In this document: piece after piece, positions 6,440 to 13,821 of the stretch
How positions within the stretch are numbered: the first letter of the stretch is position 1
How the letters are laid out: each line of letters opens with the position of its first letter
NCBI GenBank assembly: GCA_934668605.1
Contig: CAKUNY010000023.1
Span: 1-17,238 of the forward strand
Reading direction: 5' to 3'
DNA: 17,238 nucleotides
Source of the DNA: an uncultured Oscillospiraceae bacterium
GTDB taxonomy: Bacteria > Bacillota > Clostridia > Oscillospirales > Oscillospiraceae
Made by a program: the position numbers and the translations under genes
Notes under the pieces: model-generated
What the model saw: only the letters and a program-made list of their open reading frames with translations
Databases searched by the model: none
Told to the model about the DNA's origin: nothing

Positions 6440-6997
6440 ATGACATATCCGATGACCATCGCGGGACTGGGACGCGAGCTGCCGCTGTGCAAGGTGGCAG
6501 ACGATTTTTACATCGGCGCATTCATCATGTTCGGCGACGCGGAGATTACCGTGGCCTGCGCAAAGGAGCTTCTGGCGCGCGCCCCGAAGGAGTATGATTA
6601 TCTGCTGACTGCCGAGGCGAAGAGCATTCCTCTGATCCATGAGATGGCGCGTCAGTCCGGCGCAAGCGAGTATTTTGTCGCGCGCAAGGGCATGAAGGTC
6701 TATCTGACGAACCCGATCCACGTGCAGGTGCACTCGATCACGACGCAGCACGATCAGGATCTTTACCTGTCCGGTGAGGACGCGGCGAAGATGAAGGGCA
6801 AGAAAATTCTCATCGTCGACGACGTGATTTCCACCGGCGAGAGCCTGCATGCGCTGGAAGAATTGGTCAAGCAGGCGGGCGGCGAGGTTGCCGGGCGCAT
6901 GGCCGTTCTGGCCGAGGGCGACGCGCAGAAGCGGGAAGATATCGTATATCTGGAAAAGCTTCCGGTCTTCAACGGCGACGGTACCGTCAAGGGATAA
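6440..6997 (+). CDS. Purine-type phosphoribosyltransferase
   Basis: A 185-residue type I phosphoribosyltransferase, which joins a free base to PRPP to give a nucleotide. The PRPP-binding motif ILIVDDVISTGES spans residues 123-135, with the two acidic residues and the STGE loop intact. The N-terminal half (LLTAEAKSIPLIHEMA, 55-70) follows the adenine/xanthine phosphoribosyltransferase pattern. AGGAGAG precedes ATG 6440. It is divergent from an AzgA-type purine permease, which supports a salvage role. It could use adenine, xanthine or guanine, or be a regulatory relative; I therefore give no gene symbol. A strong hairpin terminator follows. Confidence 0.87.
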   Translation: MTYPMTIAGLGRELPLCKVADDFYIGAFIMFGDAEITVACAKELLARAPKEYDYLLTAEAKSIPLIHEMARQSGASEYFVARKGMKVYLTNPIHVQVHSITTQHDQDLYLSGEDAAKMKGKKILIVDDVISTGESLHALEELVKQAGGEVAGRMAVLAEGDAQKREDIVYLEKLPVFNGDGTVKG

Positions 6998-7007
6998 ACA
7001 AGTGAAT

Positions 7008-7043
7008 AAGCGCGCACTGTGGAAGACTCCGCAGTGCGCGCTT
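7008..7043. terminator. Terminator between convergent genes
   Basis: A perfect 12-bp stem, AAGCGCGCACTG with CAGTGCGCGCTT (7008-7019 and 7032-7043), loop 7020-7031, followed on the plus strand by TCTTTT. It ends the phosphoribosyltransferase transcript and may also serve the minus-strand operon that stops at 7057. Confidence 0.88.
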
Positions 7044-7056
7044 TCTTTTGGCCGCC

Positions 7057-7551
7057 TCAGAGAAGCGTTACGATTCCGGCGGAAATGGCCGCAGCGGCGG
7101 CAAAGAGGGGAATGCCGCGCAGAAACGACGCGATGTGCTCCTTGGGGTTTTGATACGGCGCTTTTTCCGGCAGGAACGAAAAACGGATGCGCCTCGTGTT
7201 TCTCCACCAGAGAAGATCGATCACCACGAGGTCAAACAGGCCGAGGCCTTCTCCGAGCACGAGAAAATAGAAGAAGGCCGCGCGGTAGCCGGTGAGTCCA
7301 AGCGCGTTTTGGAAGACCAGACCGAGGACAGAAAAAACGACGGTAAAAAGAAGCAGATTGCTCAGTAAAATCGAGGGAAGGCTCTTTTGCTTCGGAAGAT
7401 ACGGCGAAAGATCTGCTCGCTGCCGGACGATGCGCCGGACGGCTTCCGGATATGAGCGCAGGCCGAGAAGGTTCTTCCGGTCGCCTCCCGTGCAGAGAAC
7501 GCAGACGCCCCAGTAAAAAAGCCAGAACGCGATGCAGGTGCAGTATTTCAT
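7057..7551 (-). CDS. Four-helix membrane protein of unknown function
   Basis: A 164-residue protein with four predicted membrane segments (about residues 3-21, 60-82, 90-116 and 145-163). Positively charged loops lie between the first and second (RRIVRQRAD) and the third and fourth (RNTRRIRF). I do not recognise the family and see no catalytic motif. Its ATG overlaps the stop of the acetyltransferase gene as ATGA, so it is translationally coupled and is the last gene of a three-gene operon. An upstream ATG at 7668 in the same frame would lie inside the acetyltransferase gene and add a non-hydrophobic leader, so it was not chosen. It could be a small transporter or an anchor for its partner enzymes; this is a guess from context. 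Confidence 0.8.
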   Translation of the reverse strand: MKYCTCIAFWLFYWGVCVLCTGGDRKNLLGLRSYPEAVRRIVRQRADLSPYLPKQKSLPSILLSNLLLFTVVFSVLGLVFQNALGLTGYRAAFFYFLVLGEGLGLFDLVVIDLLWWRNTRRIRFSFLPEKAPYQNPKEHIASFLRGIPLFAAAAAISAGIVTLL

Positions 7552-8168
7552 ACGGATTCCTCCGAAGACGGCGATTTCGGATAGCGAATAAGATCGTACA
7601 GCGTCCCGAACGCGCCCACATCGCGCGTCCCGGCAAGCTCCATGCCGAGATGCTGGTATTTGACGCATTTGGACATGGCGTCCGTCTCCAGAATCACCGG
7701 CACGCCGAGCCGGTCGCCCTCCCGATAGGCCATGTCCAGGAGCTTTCGCATGTACCCCTGATGCTGATACGCCTCCAGCACGCAGACCATGCCGACATAG
7801 ACGAATGGCTTTTTCTGCTTGTCATACCGGTCGTGAAGGCTCGCGCCGCCCTTTTTCATCGCGCGGGCAAAGTGCAGGAGCTCGCCAAACGTCAGCGACT
7901 GAAATACGCCTCGCAGCAGGGGCAGAAATGCCGCCGGTCGGATTTTCTGGCCGGGAAGCTTGTAGGCGATGAAGGCCTCATAGCGGCTGCTCGTGGTATA
8001 CAGAAGGCTAGCTTGCAGCATGGCGCGGGCAAAGCCGGTGATATAGACGGCGGTTTTTTCCGGGCTTTCAAAGGCGGCGGCAAGCCCTGTCTCGCTTCCG
8101 TAATCATAGTAGCCAAAGGCGTGGCCGATGGATTCTATGTATCGGTCTTCCAGCGAGTGAACAAGCAT
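7548..8168 (-). CDS. GNAT-family N-acetyltransferase
   Basis: A 206-residue protein with the acetyl-CoA-binding core of the GNAT family in its C-terminal half. VYVGMVCVL (123-131) forms beta strand 4, and QHQGYMRKLL (135-144) is the Q/RxxGxG/A-type pyrophosphate loop. VPVILETDA (156-164) is strand 5, and a CVKYQHLGM helix follows. The N-terminal 110 residues are less conserved and may form the acceptor site. GNAT enzymes acetylate amines on small molecules or proteins; the substrate is not evident. It lies 55 bases after the methyltransferase gene and overlaps the membrane protein gene by four bases. Confidence 0.86.
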   Translation of the reverse strand: MLVHSLEDRYIESIGHAFGYYDYGSETGLAAAFESPEKTAVYITGFARAMLQASLLYTTSSRYEAFIAYKLPGQKIRPAAFLPLLRGVFQSLTFGELLHFARAMKKGGASLHDRYDKQKKPFVYVGMVCVLEAYQHQGYMRKLLDMAYREGDRLGVPVILETDAMSKCVKYQHLGMELAGTRDVGAFGTLYDLIRYPKSPSSEESV

Positions 8169-8223
8169 AGATGGTCTCCTTTGGGGTATTTGAATTTACT
8201 TTTCCGGCAGCATTCGTGCATGG

Positions 8224-9021
8224 TTATGCTCCTTCCTGCTGCAAGACGACAATGCGGTTAGAGATGCTCCGCACGGCGGGGATTTTATCAAGCAGTTTAT
8301 AGATCGGAACGAAGACCGCCATGCCTTCGGTTAAGCCGTGCTCCTCCATGAAGCGGAAGTCGGGAAGAAGTGCGGCGAGCGTTTCCCCATCCTTCACGCC
8401 CCACGTAAAGCGCGCGCCGCTTGCCGCGATGGATCTCTCCTGAAAGCGCCGGACGACCATTGGGTTCATCGTCTCGACAAAGATGGTCGCGGACGGGAAT
8501 CTACCCGCGATCACGCGGAAAATTTTCTGCACCTCCGCCTGCGTCAGATACATCGTGAGGCCTTCGATGATGACGAGTACGGGCGCGTTCGTTTCAGAAA
8601 TCTGCGCGCCCCAATCGTCCATCGCCGACATGGCGATCTGCGAGACGCGTCTACCCTCTTCCGGCAGGAGCCGCGCCCGCACGGCCATCGTCTCCGGAAG
8701 ATCGAGGTTATACCAGTGCGAAAAGCCAGTCATCCGGTAACAGCGGGTATCCAGACCGCACGCAAGGTTCACGACCACCGCGCCGGGATGCGCCGCGAGA
8801 AAGGCGCTCGTCAGCTTGTCGAGCACGATCGTGCGGGCAATGACGCCGCTTCGCATGGACTTGTCTCGTTTGGCGATGGAAAAATCGTAGTTGAGCTTTG
8901 ACACGAGCGCTTCGGCGGCTTCGTCGTGAATCGCGCCGCGCGTCCGGCTCTCTTCGGCGCGGGCATAGAGCGTTTGCAGCATCGTCTCCGGCACGCCGGA
9001 GAGGGAAATACGATCAGACAT
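8224..9021 (-). CDS. Leucine carboxyl methyltransferase-like SAM enzyme
   Basis: A 265-residue class I SAM-dependent methyltransferase of the PPM1/LCMT-TcmP family. NLACGLDTR (85-93) is the SAM-binding loop, YNLDLPE (104-110) holds the acidic residue for the ribose and EGLTMYL (153-159) is a signature of this family. Members methylate carboxyl or hydroxyl groups on proteins or on small molecules such as polyketides. A eukaryotic-like PP2A substrate is not expected in bacteria, so a small-molecule substrate is more likely. GAAAGGAAG lies upstream of ATG 9021. First gene of an operon with a GNAT enzyme and a membrane protein, divergent from the XRE regulator. Confidence 0.88.
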   Translation of the reverse strand: MSDRISLSGVPETMLQTLYARAEESRTRGAIHDEAAEALVSKLNYDFSIAKRDKSMRSGVIARTIVLDKLTSAFLAAHPGAVVVNLACGLDTRCYRMTGFSHWYNLDLPETMAVRARLLPEEGRRVSQIAMSAMDDWGAQISETNAPVLVIIEGLTMYLTQAEVQKIFRVIAGRFPSATIFVETMNPMVVRRFQERSIAASGARFTWGVKDGETLAALLPDFRFMEEHGLTEGMAVFVPIYKLLDKIPAVRSISNRIVVLQQEGA

Positions 9022-9047
9022 GGGGCGTGGCTTCCTTTCGTTGATAG

Positions 9048-9067
9048 AAGTTAGAGGACACTAACTT
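9048..9067 (-). promoter_or_regulatory. Inverted repeat in the methyltransferase leader
   Basis: AAGTTAG (9048-9054) and CTAACTT (9061-9067) flank six bases. It lies in the predicted leader (about 84 bases) of the minus-strand operon, roughly 27 bases before the start codon. It could be an operator or an RNA hairpin. Confidence 0.4.
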
Positions 9068-9111
9068 GAAAAACTGAAAAATGCCGTGCTTGGCGGCGGT
9101 TTTGCGGCTAC

Positions 9112-9140
9112 ATTATAGCATTGTGTGTTCCGGTTTGCAA
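9112..9140 (-). promoter_or_regulatory. Promoter of the methyltransferase operon
   Basis: On the minus strand TTGCAA (9140-9135), a 17-base spacer and TATAAT (9117-9112). Confidence 0.78.
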
Positions 9141-9199
9141 GGCGTTGCGGGGGATTTTGTGAAAAAATGGACGAAAGAAGGAAAATGCCGGTTTTTCGC

Positions 9200-9228
9200 T
9201 TGCAAAGCGCGGAAGAATCTGGTACGAT
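9200..9228 (+). promoter_or_regulatory. Promoter of the XRE/deacetylase operon
   Basis: TTGCAA (9200-9205), 17 bases, TACGAT (9223-9228). The -35 is embedded in a short dyad, CGCTT/AAGCG (9197-9209). It is divergent from the methyltransferase promoter, with about 60 bases between the two -35 boxes. Confidence 0.75.
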
Positions 9229-9247
9229 GGTGTAAATGATATTTACC
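9229..9247. promoter_or_regulatory. Candidate operator next to the XRE promoter
   Basis: A dyad, GTAAAT/ATTTAC (9232-9246) with a 3-base centre and outer GG/CC, abuts the -10 box. Its place over the transcription start suits autorepression by the XRE protein encoded downstream; no binding data are available. Confidence 0.45.
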
Positions 9248-9294
9248 AGGGTGTGTTGAGAGTTGGAAGAATACACCTCGGAGGAGGGATGCGC

Positions 9295-10173
9295 ATGACG
9301 CTCGGACAAAAGCTCCGGCAGACGAGGCTTTCCAAGGGACTCAGCCAGAGCCAGGTGGCGGGAGACTGCGTGACGCGGAACATGCTCTCGCAGATCGAAA
9401 ATGATCAGGCATCGCCGTCCATGCGCACGCTCGAGCATCTGGCGCAGGCGCTGGGCGTGAGCGTGGGCTGGCTTCTGTCAGACGAGCAGACGGACGCGGC
9501 GATGGAGCGGATGCGGCGGGCGCGGACGCTGTTCCGGGAGCGGAATTTTGAAGGTTGTCTGGCGCTTTTTGCGCAGGACGAGCCGGGAGACGACGAGACG
9601 CTGCTGCTGCGCTCGATGGCGGCGGGAGAGCTTGCCGAGCAGCTGCTGCTGGACGAACAGATTTCCCGGGCAAAGGAGCTGGCCGCGCTGTCGCTCGAGT
9701 GGAACCGGAAAAGCCTTTATGGAACGGCGCAGGCGCAGATCATGGCGCTTGATGTCCTGGCCAGAGCCGCGATTTTGGAAAACTGCCCGGACGAGGCCGT
9801 GGAGCGGTACAGAGCCTCGTATCTTGAAGGGCAGAACGCCGTGCGGTACCATTTTACGATGGCGCGCTTTCACTTGCAGCAGGAGCACATTCAGGCCGCC
9901 GAGCGCGAGATCTGGTCGATCGCCGAGCTGCCGGAGGCGAGCCGGGGGGAATATCTGATCCTGCGCGGAAAAATCGCGGCCAAGCGGGAGCAATATGAAA
10001 ACGCCGCATTGTATTTTCATCAGGCGGAGGAGCTTTCGCTTGGAAGGATGCTCGAGCGCGAGCTCTATGAGGGCTTGGAAATTTGCTGCCGGGAGCTGGG
10101 GGATTATCAGCAGGCGTATCTTTACGCGTCGAAGCAGCTTGCCATGCAGAAGGAAAAGGGGAGTGCGCCATGA
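9295..10173 (+). CDS. XRE-family regulator with TPR-like C-terminal domain
   Basis: A 292-residue protein. An N-terminal XRE helix-turn-helix (about residues 3-62: LGQKLRQTRLSKGLSQ, then QIENDQASPSMRTLEHLAQALGV split across helices) binds DNA. The rest is all-helical with paired helices typical of tetratricopeptide repeats, including a clear unit near 240-275 (YENAALYFHQAEEL, LYEGLEICCRELGDY). This build is shared with RRNPP-type sensors, which bind peptides, but many XRE/TPR proteins have unknown ligands. ATG 9295 is preferred over ATG 9289, which abuts the GGAGGAGGG site at 9280-9288 with no spacing. Its stop overlaps the deacetylase start as ATGA. Confidence 0.87.
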   Translation: MTLGQKLRQTRLSKGLSQSQVAGDCVTRNMLSQIENDQASPSMRTLEHLAQALGVSVGWLLSDEQTDAAMERMRRARTLFRERNFEGCLALFAQDEPGDDETLLLRSMAAGELAEQLLLDEQISRAKELAALSLEWNRKSLYGTAQAQIMALDVLARAAILENCPDEAVERYRASYLEGQNAVRYHFTMARFHLQQEHIQAAEREIWSIAELPEASRGEYLILRGKIAAKREQYENAALYFHQAEELSLGRMLERELYEGLEICCRELGDYQQAYLYASKQLAMQKEKGSAP

Positions 10174-11357
10174 AAAAAAGACGTTGGATGTCCTGCCTTG
10201 CTGCGCTTCTGGCGCTGGTGCTGGCCGGGTGCGGAAAACGAGCGCCGGAGCAGGCAGCACCGGAGCCGGAGGCCATCGAAGCGCCGGTCGTTTTGGCGGA
10301 GGAGACTGCGCCCGCAGAACCCGAACCGGAAGTGCGGCCTGAACCGGAGGCGCTTCCGGCGGGGGAGGAAATTCTGCTCTTCGGCGCGCGGGTATCGACG
10401 CTGACGGATGGGCAGACGCTGTTTGCAGACAGTGCGCGGCTGGAAGCATCTGCGGGCTTTGACGTTTCCGTGACGGACGACGCGGTGACGCTGCGCTTTG
10501 GCGGGCAGGAGACGGTAATACCGCTTGTTCGGTCGGATGAGATGGCGCTGGGAGACGGCTTTATGCAGGACGGCGCGGCATATGTGCCGCTCGCGGCGAT
10601 TCTGGAGCTGCCGGGCGTTGTCTCCGGCGCGGCAGAGGACGGAACTTTGTTTTTTGCAAGGGAGCTGACGCTGAAAACGCCCGCGGAAAACGTCAACGTG
10701 CCGGTTCTCATGTACCACGCGGTGAGCGACGATCTGTGGGGTTACTGGGATCTGTTCGTGAGCCCGCAGACGATGGAAGAAGAGCTTTTATATTTGCAGG
10801 AAAACGGGTTCGAAACGATCTGGTTCGAGGACTTGTCCCACATCGAAGACTTTGAGAAGCCCGTCATTCTGACCTTTGACGACGGCTACGACGACAATTA
10901 CACGGAGCTTTTTCCGCTGCTGCAAAAGTACCACGCCAAGGCGACGATTTTCGTCATTCCAAAGGCCATCGGCACGCCGCACAAGATGACGGCGGAGCAG
11001 ATCTATGAGCTCTCGCAGTCCGGCCTGGTGTCCATTCAGAGCCACACCTATTCCCACGGAAATTTAAGCACGATGGACGAGGAAACGCTGATTTTCGAGA
11101 TGGAGGCAAGCAAAAACTATCTTGCCGCGCTCACGGGGCAGGTGCCCTACGCCGTGTGCTATCCGGAGGGAACGAGAAGCGAGCTGTCGATTGAAGTCGC
11201 CGGGCGCTATTATGATTACGGACTTCTCATGAACGGACAGCTTTACAATACCTCGGACGATCCCATGCGCGTCAAGCGCTTCTATGTGCCGCGCGGGTAT
11301 AACATCGGAAGCTTCCAGTGGAGCGTGCAGGAAGCAGGCACGAGCCGGAGCTGGTAA
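10170..11357 (+). CDS. Lipoprotein polysaccharide deacetylase
   Basis: A 395-residue exported lipoprotein. Residues 1-21 are a lipoprotein signal with lipobox LAGC (lipidated Cys21), followed by a Pro/Glu/Ala-rich tether to about 66. Residues 67-165 look like a copper-amine-oxidase-N-type beta domain. The NodB deacetylase domain spans about 177-385: TFDDG (235-239) and HTYSH (292-296) supply the Asp and two His metal ligands. The third motif reads CYPEG (330-334) where relatives usually have a YPYG-like sequence. The VKRFYVPRGY tail resembles PgaB/IcaB-type enzymes that deacetylate N-acetylglucosamine polymers. It would act on peptidoglycan or an exopolysaccharide outside the membrane. It is translationally coupled to the XRE regulator by an ATGA overlap. 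Confidence 0.9.
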   Translation: MKKRRWMSCLAALLALVLAGCGKRAPEQAAPEPEAIEAPVVLAEETAPAEPEPEVRPEPEALPAGEEILLFGARVSTLTDGQTLFADSARLEASAGFDVSVTDDAVTLRFGGQETVIPLVRSDEMALGDGFMQDGAAYVPLAAILELPGVVSGAAEDGTLFFARELTLKTPAENVNVPVLMYHAVSDDLWGYWDLFVSPQTMEEELLYLQENGFETIWFEDLSHIEDFEKPVILTFDDGYDDNYTELFPLLQKYHAKATIFVIPKAIGTPHKMTAEQIYELSQSGLVSIQSHTYSHGNLSTMDEETLIFEMEASKNYLAALTGQVPYAVCYPEGTRSELSIEVAGRYYDYGLLMNGQLYNTSDDPMRVKRFYVPRGYNIGSFQWSVQEAGTSRSW

Positions 11358-11360
11358 AAA

Positions 11361-11396
11361 AGCCCAGACCGCCGATAGGCGGTCTGGCCGTTTTAG
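11361..11396. terminator. Bidirectional terminator
   Basis: A perfect 10-bp stem, CCAGACCGCC with GGCGGTCTGG (11364-11373 and 11378-11387), loop GATA. A TTTT tract follows on the plus strand and TTTTTT on the minus strand, so it ends both the deacetylase and the blaR1-like transcript. The 11397-11480 stretch shows nothing else. Confidence 0.92.
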
Positions 11397-11480
11397 TCAA
11401 AGCTGTTTGCAAGCTTTCAGCGGGATATAACGGCTATTTCGGGAAAGAATCCGATGCGGTTCTCTTCATTCAGTCACGTT

Positions 11481-13820
11481 TCATTCTGCATACGCTTCGA
11501 TAATCCCTCTCAAAGATTCTATTTCCGAATCGCTCAGGTGCTTGCCATAGTATTTATAGTCATTCTCGCTTTCGCGCACGATCACGTCTACATGATTAAG
11601 GGAGGCGTCCAGAAGATAGCTGCAATTTCCAATATCAAACTGGTAAGTACATTCGGATTCGGAATCACTTGGCGTTGCAATCATGGAATCGATCGAGAAG
11701 ATTTCCTCTAATGCCGCCGTATTTTCATCAGACAACATATATGTTTTTTCGCCGGACGGAGATGTGGTCAGATCATAGACAGTCAAGGTTATTGCCGCGA
11801 CAAAATACGACGGCGCTTCCTGATGAATCACATCCTTCCAGTATTGCTGCCAGTACGCATATGCTTCCTCGTCGCTCCCGTTTTCGGGAAGTGTTGCGCG
11901 GAACGCCTCGATTGCCGCGTTTTCTTTCTGGCAGGCTTCCAGCTGCGCGGCATCGTCCGGATACGCATTCATCAGGATTTCGTTGTTCATGAGCCGATAG
12001 CCGATCATTTCGTTCAGCGTCTCAAACGTCACGGGTTCCCGGTAGGAATAACCGCTTTCCTTTGCGCGGTTGACCTGCTCGTTTTTAACCGCCGAAATTG
12101 CCGCCCATTTTGCGTTTTCCGCCTCTTTGCCATCCGGCCGCAGTGCATTCAGCTCGTCCAGAAGCTGTCCCAGCTCTTCGACGGACATTGCCGAAAGGTC
12201 GATGCTGCCGCTTAGAATTGCTGTCGGCGTCTGGAGCGCGCTGATTTGCCGCGCAGGAGCTTCCGTCTCTTTGGTTGGCACCGGCGCTTCTTCGGTCTTC
12301 GGCTGCGGCTGGCTGCCCTGCAGAGACTGAATATACCAGTGATCGCCCGCATGGCGGAGCGTCAGAACGCGCGCGCCGTCTTCTTCCAAAAGCGTCGCCG
12401 TGTCGCCCAGCACGGTGCCAGAAGCGCAGATGAAAAAGCCCGGCGCGTAATCGCTGGTCGTCGTATAAAAAGCGTCTGTTTCTTCCAGATAGGCATAGCC
12501 CGAGAACGGCTCGCGCACATCTTTGAGGTCCTGCAGTCCGATTCCCGCAAATTCCTGTAAGACCGTCTCGACGCATGCCGCCGGATAGCGCGTGATCGGG
12601 ACAGGCATGTCAGAAACCGTTTCGACTTCCTCATACTGCGGCCAGACTTTTTTCAAAAGCGCGAACTCGTCTTCTCGGATATCATTCTCCGCGCCATCGC
12701 GGAAGTACTTGAGAAATGCCTTGAGATTCAGATTCCGAACATCGTCATATGTTGAAGTAAAAAAGCCGTTCACGCCAAAGTGACCGTTTGCGCCGAGCAG
12801 CTCCTGCTGTTCGCCGTCAAAGTATGCGTTAATCTCGTCAATCTGCCGCTTCGTCAGGGAGACTGGTTTCCGCGCTCTTTGCGTGAGCTCGGCAAACGAG
12901 CAGCCTGTCGCCGTTATGGTGAGCGCCAGCGCTAGAACAACGCAAAGGACGCTTGTTTTCTGCTTCTGCGTCAGGAACAGAATTCGCTCCCTGACCGGAG
13001 AACCGGCAAGACTCAGAGCCTGCGTTTTGCGCGGCGCCTGCGCCAGAATCGCTCTTGCATAGGCGATGCGCTGCGCGGGCGCGAACCCTGCCGCGACAGC
13101 TTCGTCGCACGCCAATTCCGCGTCGCGCTTCGACGCAAATGCGGCCAGCCACACGAGCGGGTTCCACCAGTAGACGGTCACGGCGGCTGCGCGGCAGAAC
13201 GACCAGATGAAATCCAGATGATGCAGGTGCGTCAGCTCGTGGCGCACAATGAGCTCTGCCGCGTCGGTTTGCAGCACATCTTCTGTTAAATAGACCGCCG
13301 GAACGAGCCCGGCCAGACACGGCGATTGGATGCGGTTCGAGACATAGAGGTTCGTCCGCCCGCGTCTTCCGAGAAATCTCCGGCTTTTGTGAAGCCGAAC
13401 CGTGAAAACCAGCCACGCCGCGAGCAGCCAGAGCCCGAGAAGACCGCTTCCGGCTGCCCAGACGATTTGAAGAAGCTGCGCCGCCGTGCGCGGCTTTGCC
13501 GCCGGTTTCGCGGGCTCCTGCGCGGCGGGCTGCATCGCCGCCTCCGGCGTTTCCGGCTGCGAGGCAGGCTGCGGCACTGTTTGCGCCGGAGCAGCCGGCT
13601 GTGTGGAAACCGGCGCTGTTTGCACGCTCTGCGTGGGTGCGGTCATTTCCTCCGCCGGAAGAAGCGCCAGGGAAAACAGCGTCCCCGGCAGGCAGAGCTT
13701 TAAAAGCACGACCAGCCAAAGCCCGTAGATCATCCGCTTCGGTACGCGGCTTTTGAACGCCGCCCGCACCAGAAAAACGACCATGATCAGCGCCGAGCAC
13801 GTCAGAATGTCCCGCAGCAT
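11481..13820 (-). CDS. BlaR1/MecR1-type M56 membrane metalloprotease sensor
   Basis: A 779-residue membrane protein. N-terminal helices (about 3-20, 31-54, 118-141) precede the cytoplasmic M56 protease domain with zinc motif HELTH (194-198) and ELACDE (235-240) carrying the third ligand. The last membrane helix is about 289-306. A Pro/Ala/Gln-rich segment (61-110) sits in the first outside loop. The remaining 470 residues are outside the cell. They are not the penicillin-binding sensor of classical BlaR1: an SLTK at 321-324 lies next to the membrane without the accompanying SxN and KTG motifs. By family, signal binding outside triggers the protease and inactivation of the BlaI repressor. ATG 13820 is one base after the blaI-like stop, with GGAGG upstream. 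No beta-lactamase gene is nearby. Confidence 0.88.
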   Translation of the reverse strand: MLRDILTCSALIMVVFLVRAAFKSRVPKRMIYGLWLVVLLKLCLPGTLFSLALLPAEEMTAPTQSVQTAPVSTQPAAPAQTVPQPASQPETPEAAMQPAAQEPAKPAAKPRTAAQLLQIVWAAGSGLLGLWLLAAWLVFTVRLHKSRRFLGRRGRTNLYVSNRIQSPCLAGLVPAVYLTEDVLQTDAAELIVRHELTHLHHLDFIWSFCRAAAVTVYWWNPLVWLAAFASKRDAELACDEAVAAGFAPAQRIAYARAILAQAPRKTQALSLAGSPVRERILFLTQKQKTSVLCVVLALALTITATGCSFAELTQRARKPVSLTKRQIDEINAYFDGEQQELLGANGHFGVNGFFTSTYDDVRNLNLKAFLKYFRDGAENDIREDEFALLKKVWPQYEEVETVSDMPVPITRYPAACVETVLQEFAGIGLQDLKDVREPFSGYAYLEETDAFYTTTSDYAPGFFICASGTVLGDTATLLEEDGARVLTLRHAGDHWYIQSLQGSQPQPKTEEAPVPTKETEAPARQISALQTPTAILSGSIDLSAMSVEELGQLLDELNALRPDGKEAENAKWAAISAVKNEQVNRAKESGYSYREPVTFETLNEMIGYRLMNNEILMNAYPDDAAQLEACQKENAAIEAFRATLPENGSDEEAYAYWQQYWKDVIHQEAPSYFVAAITLTVYDLTTSPSGEKTYMLSDENTAALEEIFSIDSMIATPSDSESECTYQFDIGNCSYLLDASLNHVDVIVRESENDYKYYGKHLSDSEIESLRGIIEAYAE

Positions 13821-13821
13821 A

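Noticed and set aside
9478-10449. Minus-strand open frame opposite the XRE/deacetylase junction
   Set aside because: It crosses two well-supported genes, is Pro/Ala/Arg-rich and has no family features.
12849-12860. SLTK in the M56 sensor as a penicillin-binding SxxK active site
   Set aside because: It sits about 14 residues from the membrane helix and the SxN and KTG motifs are not found in the expected order downstream.
12888-12899. Lipobox-like ATGCS in the blaR1-like gene as the start of a separate lipoprotein
   Set aside because: It falls at the end of an internal membrane helix, without a start codon, ribosome site or stop before it; the frame is continuous with the protease domain.
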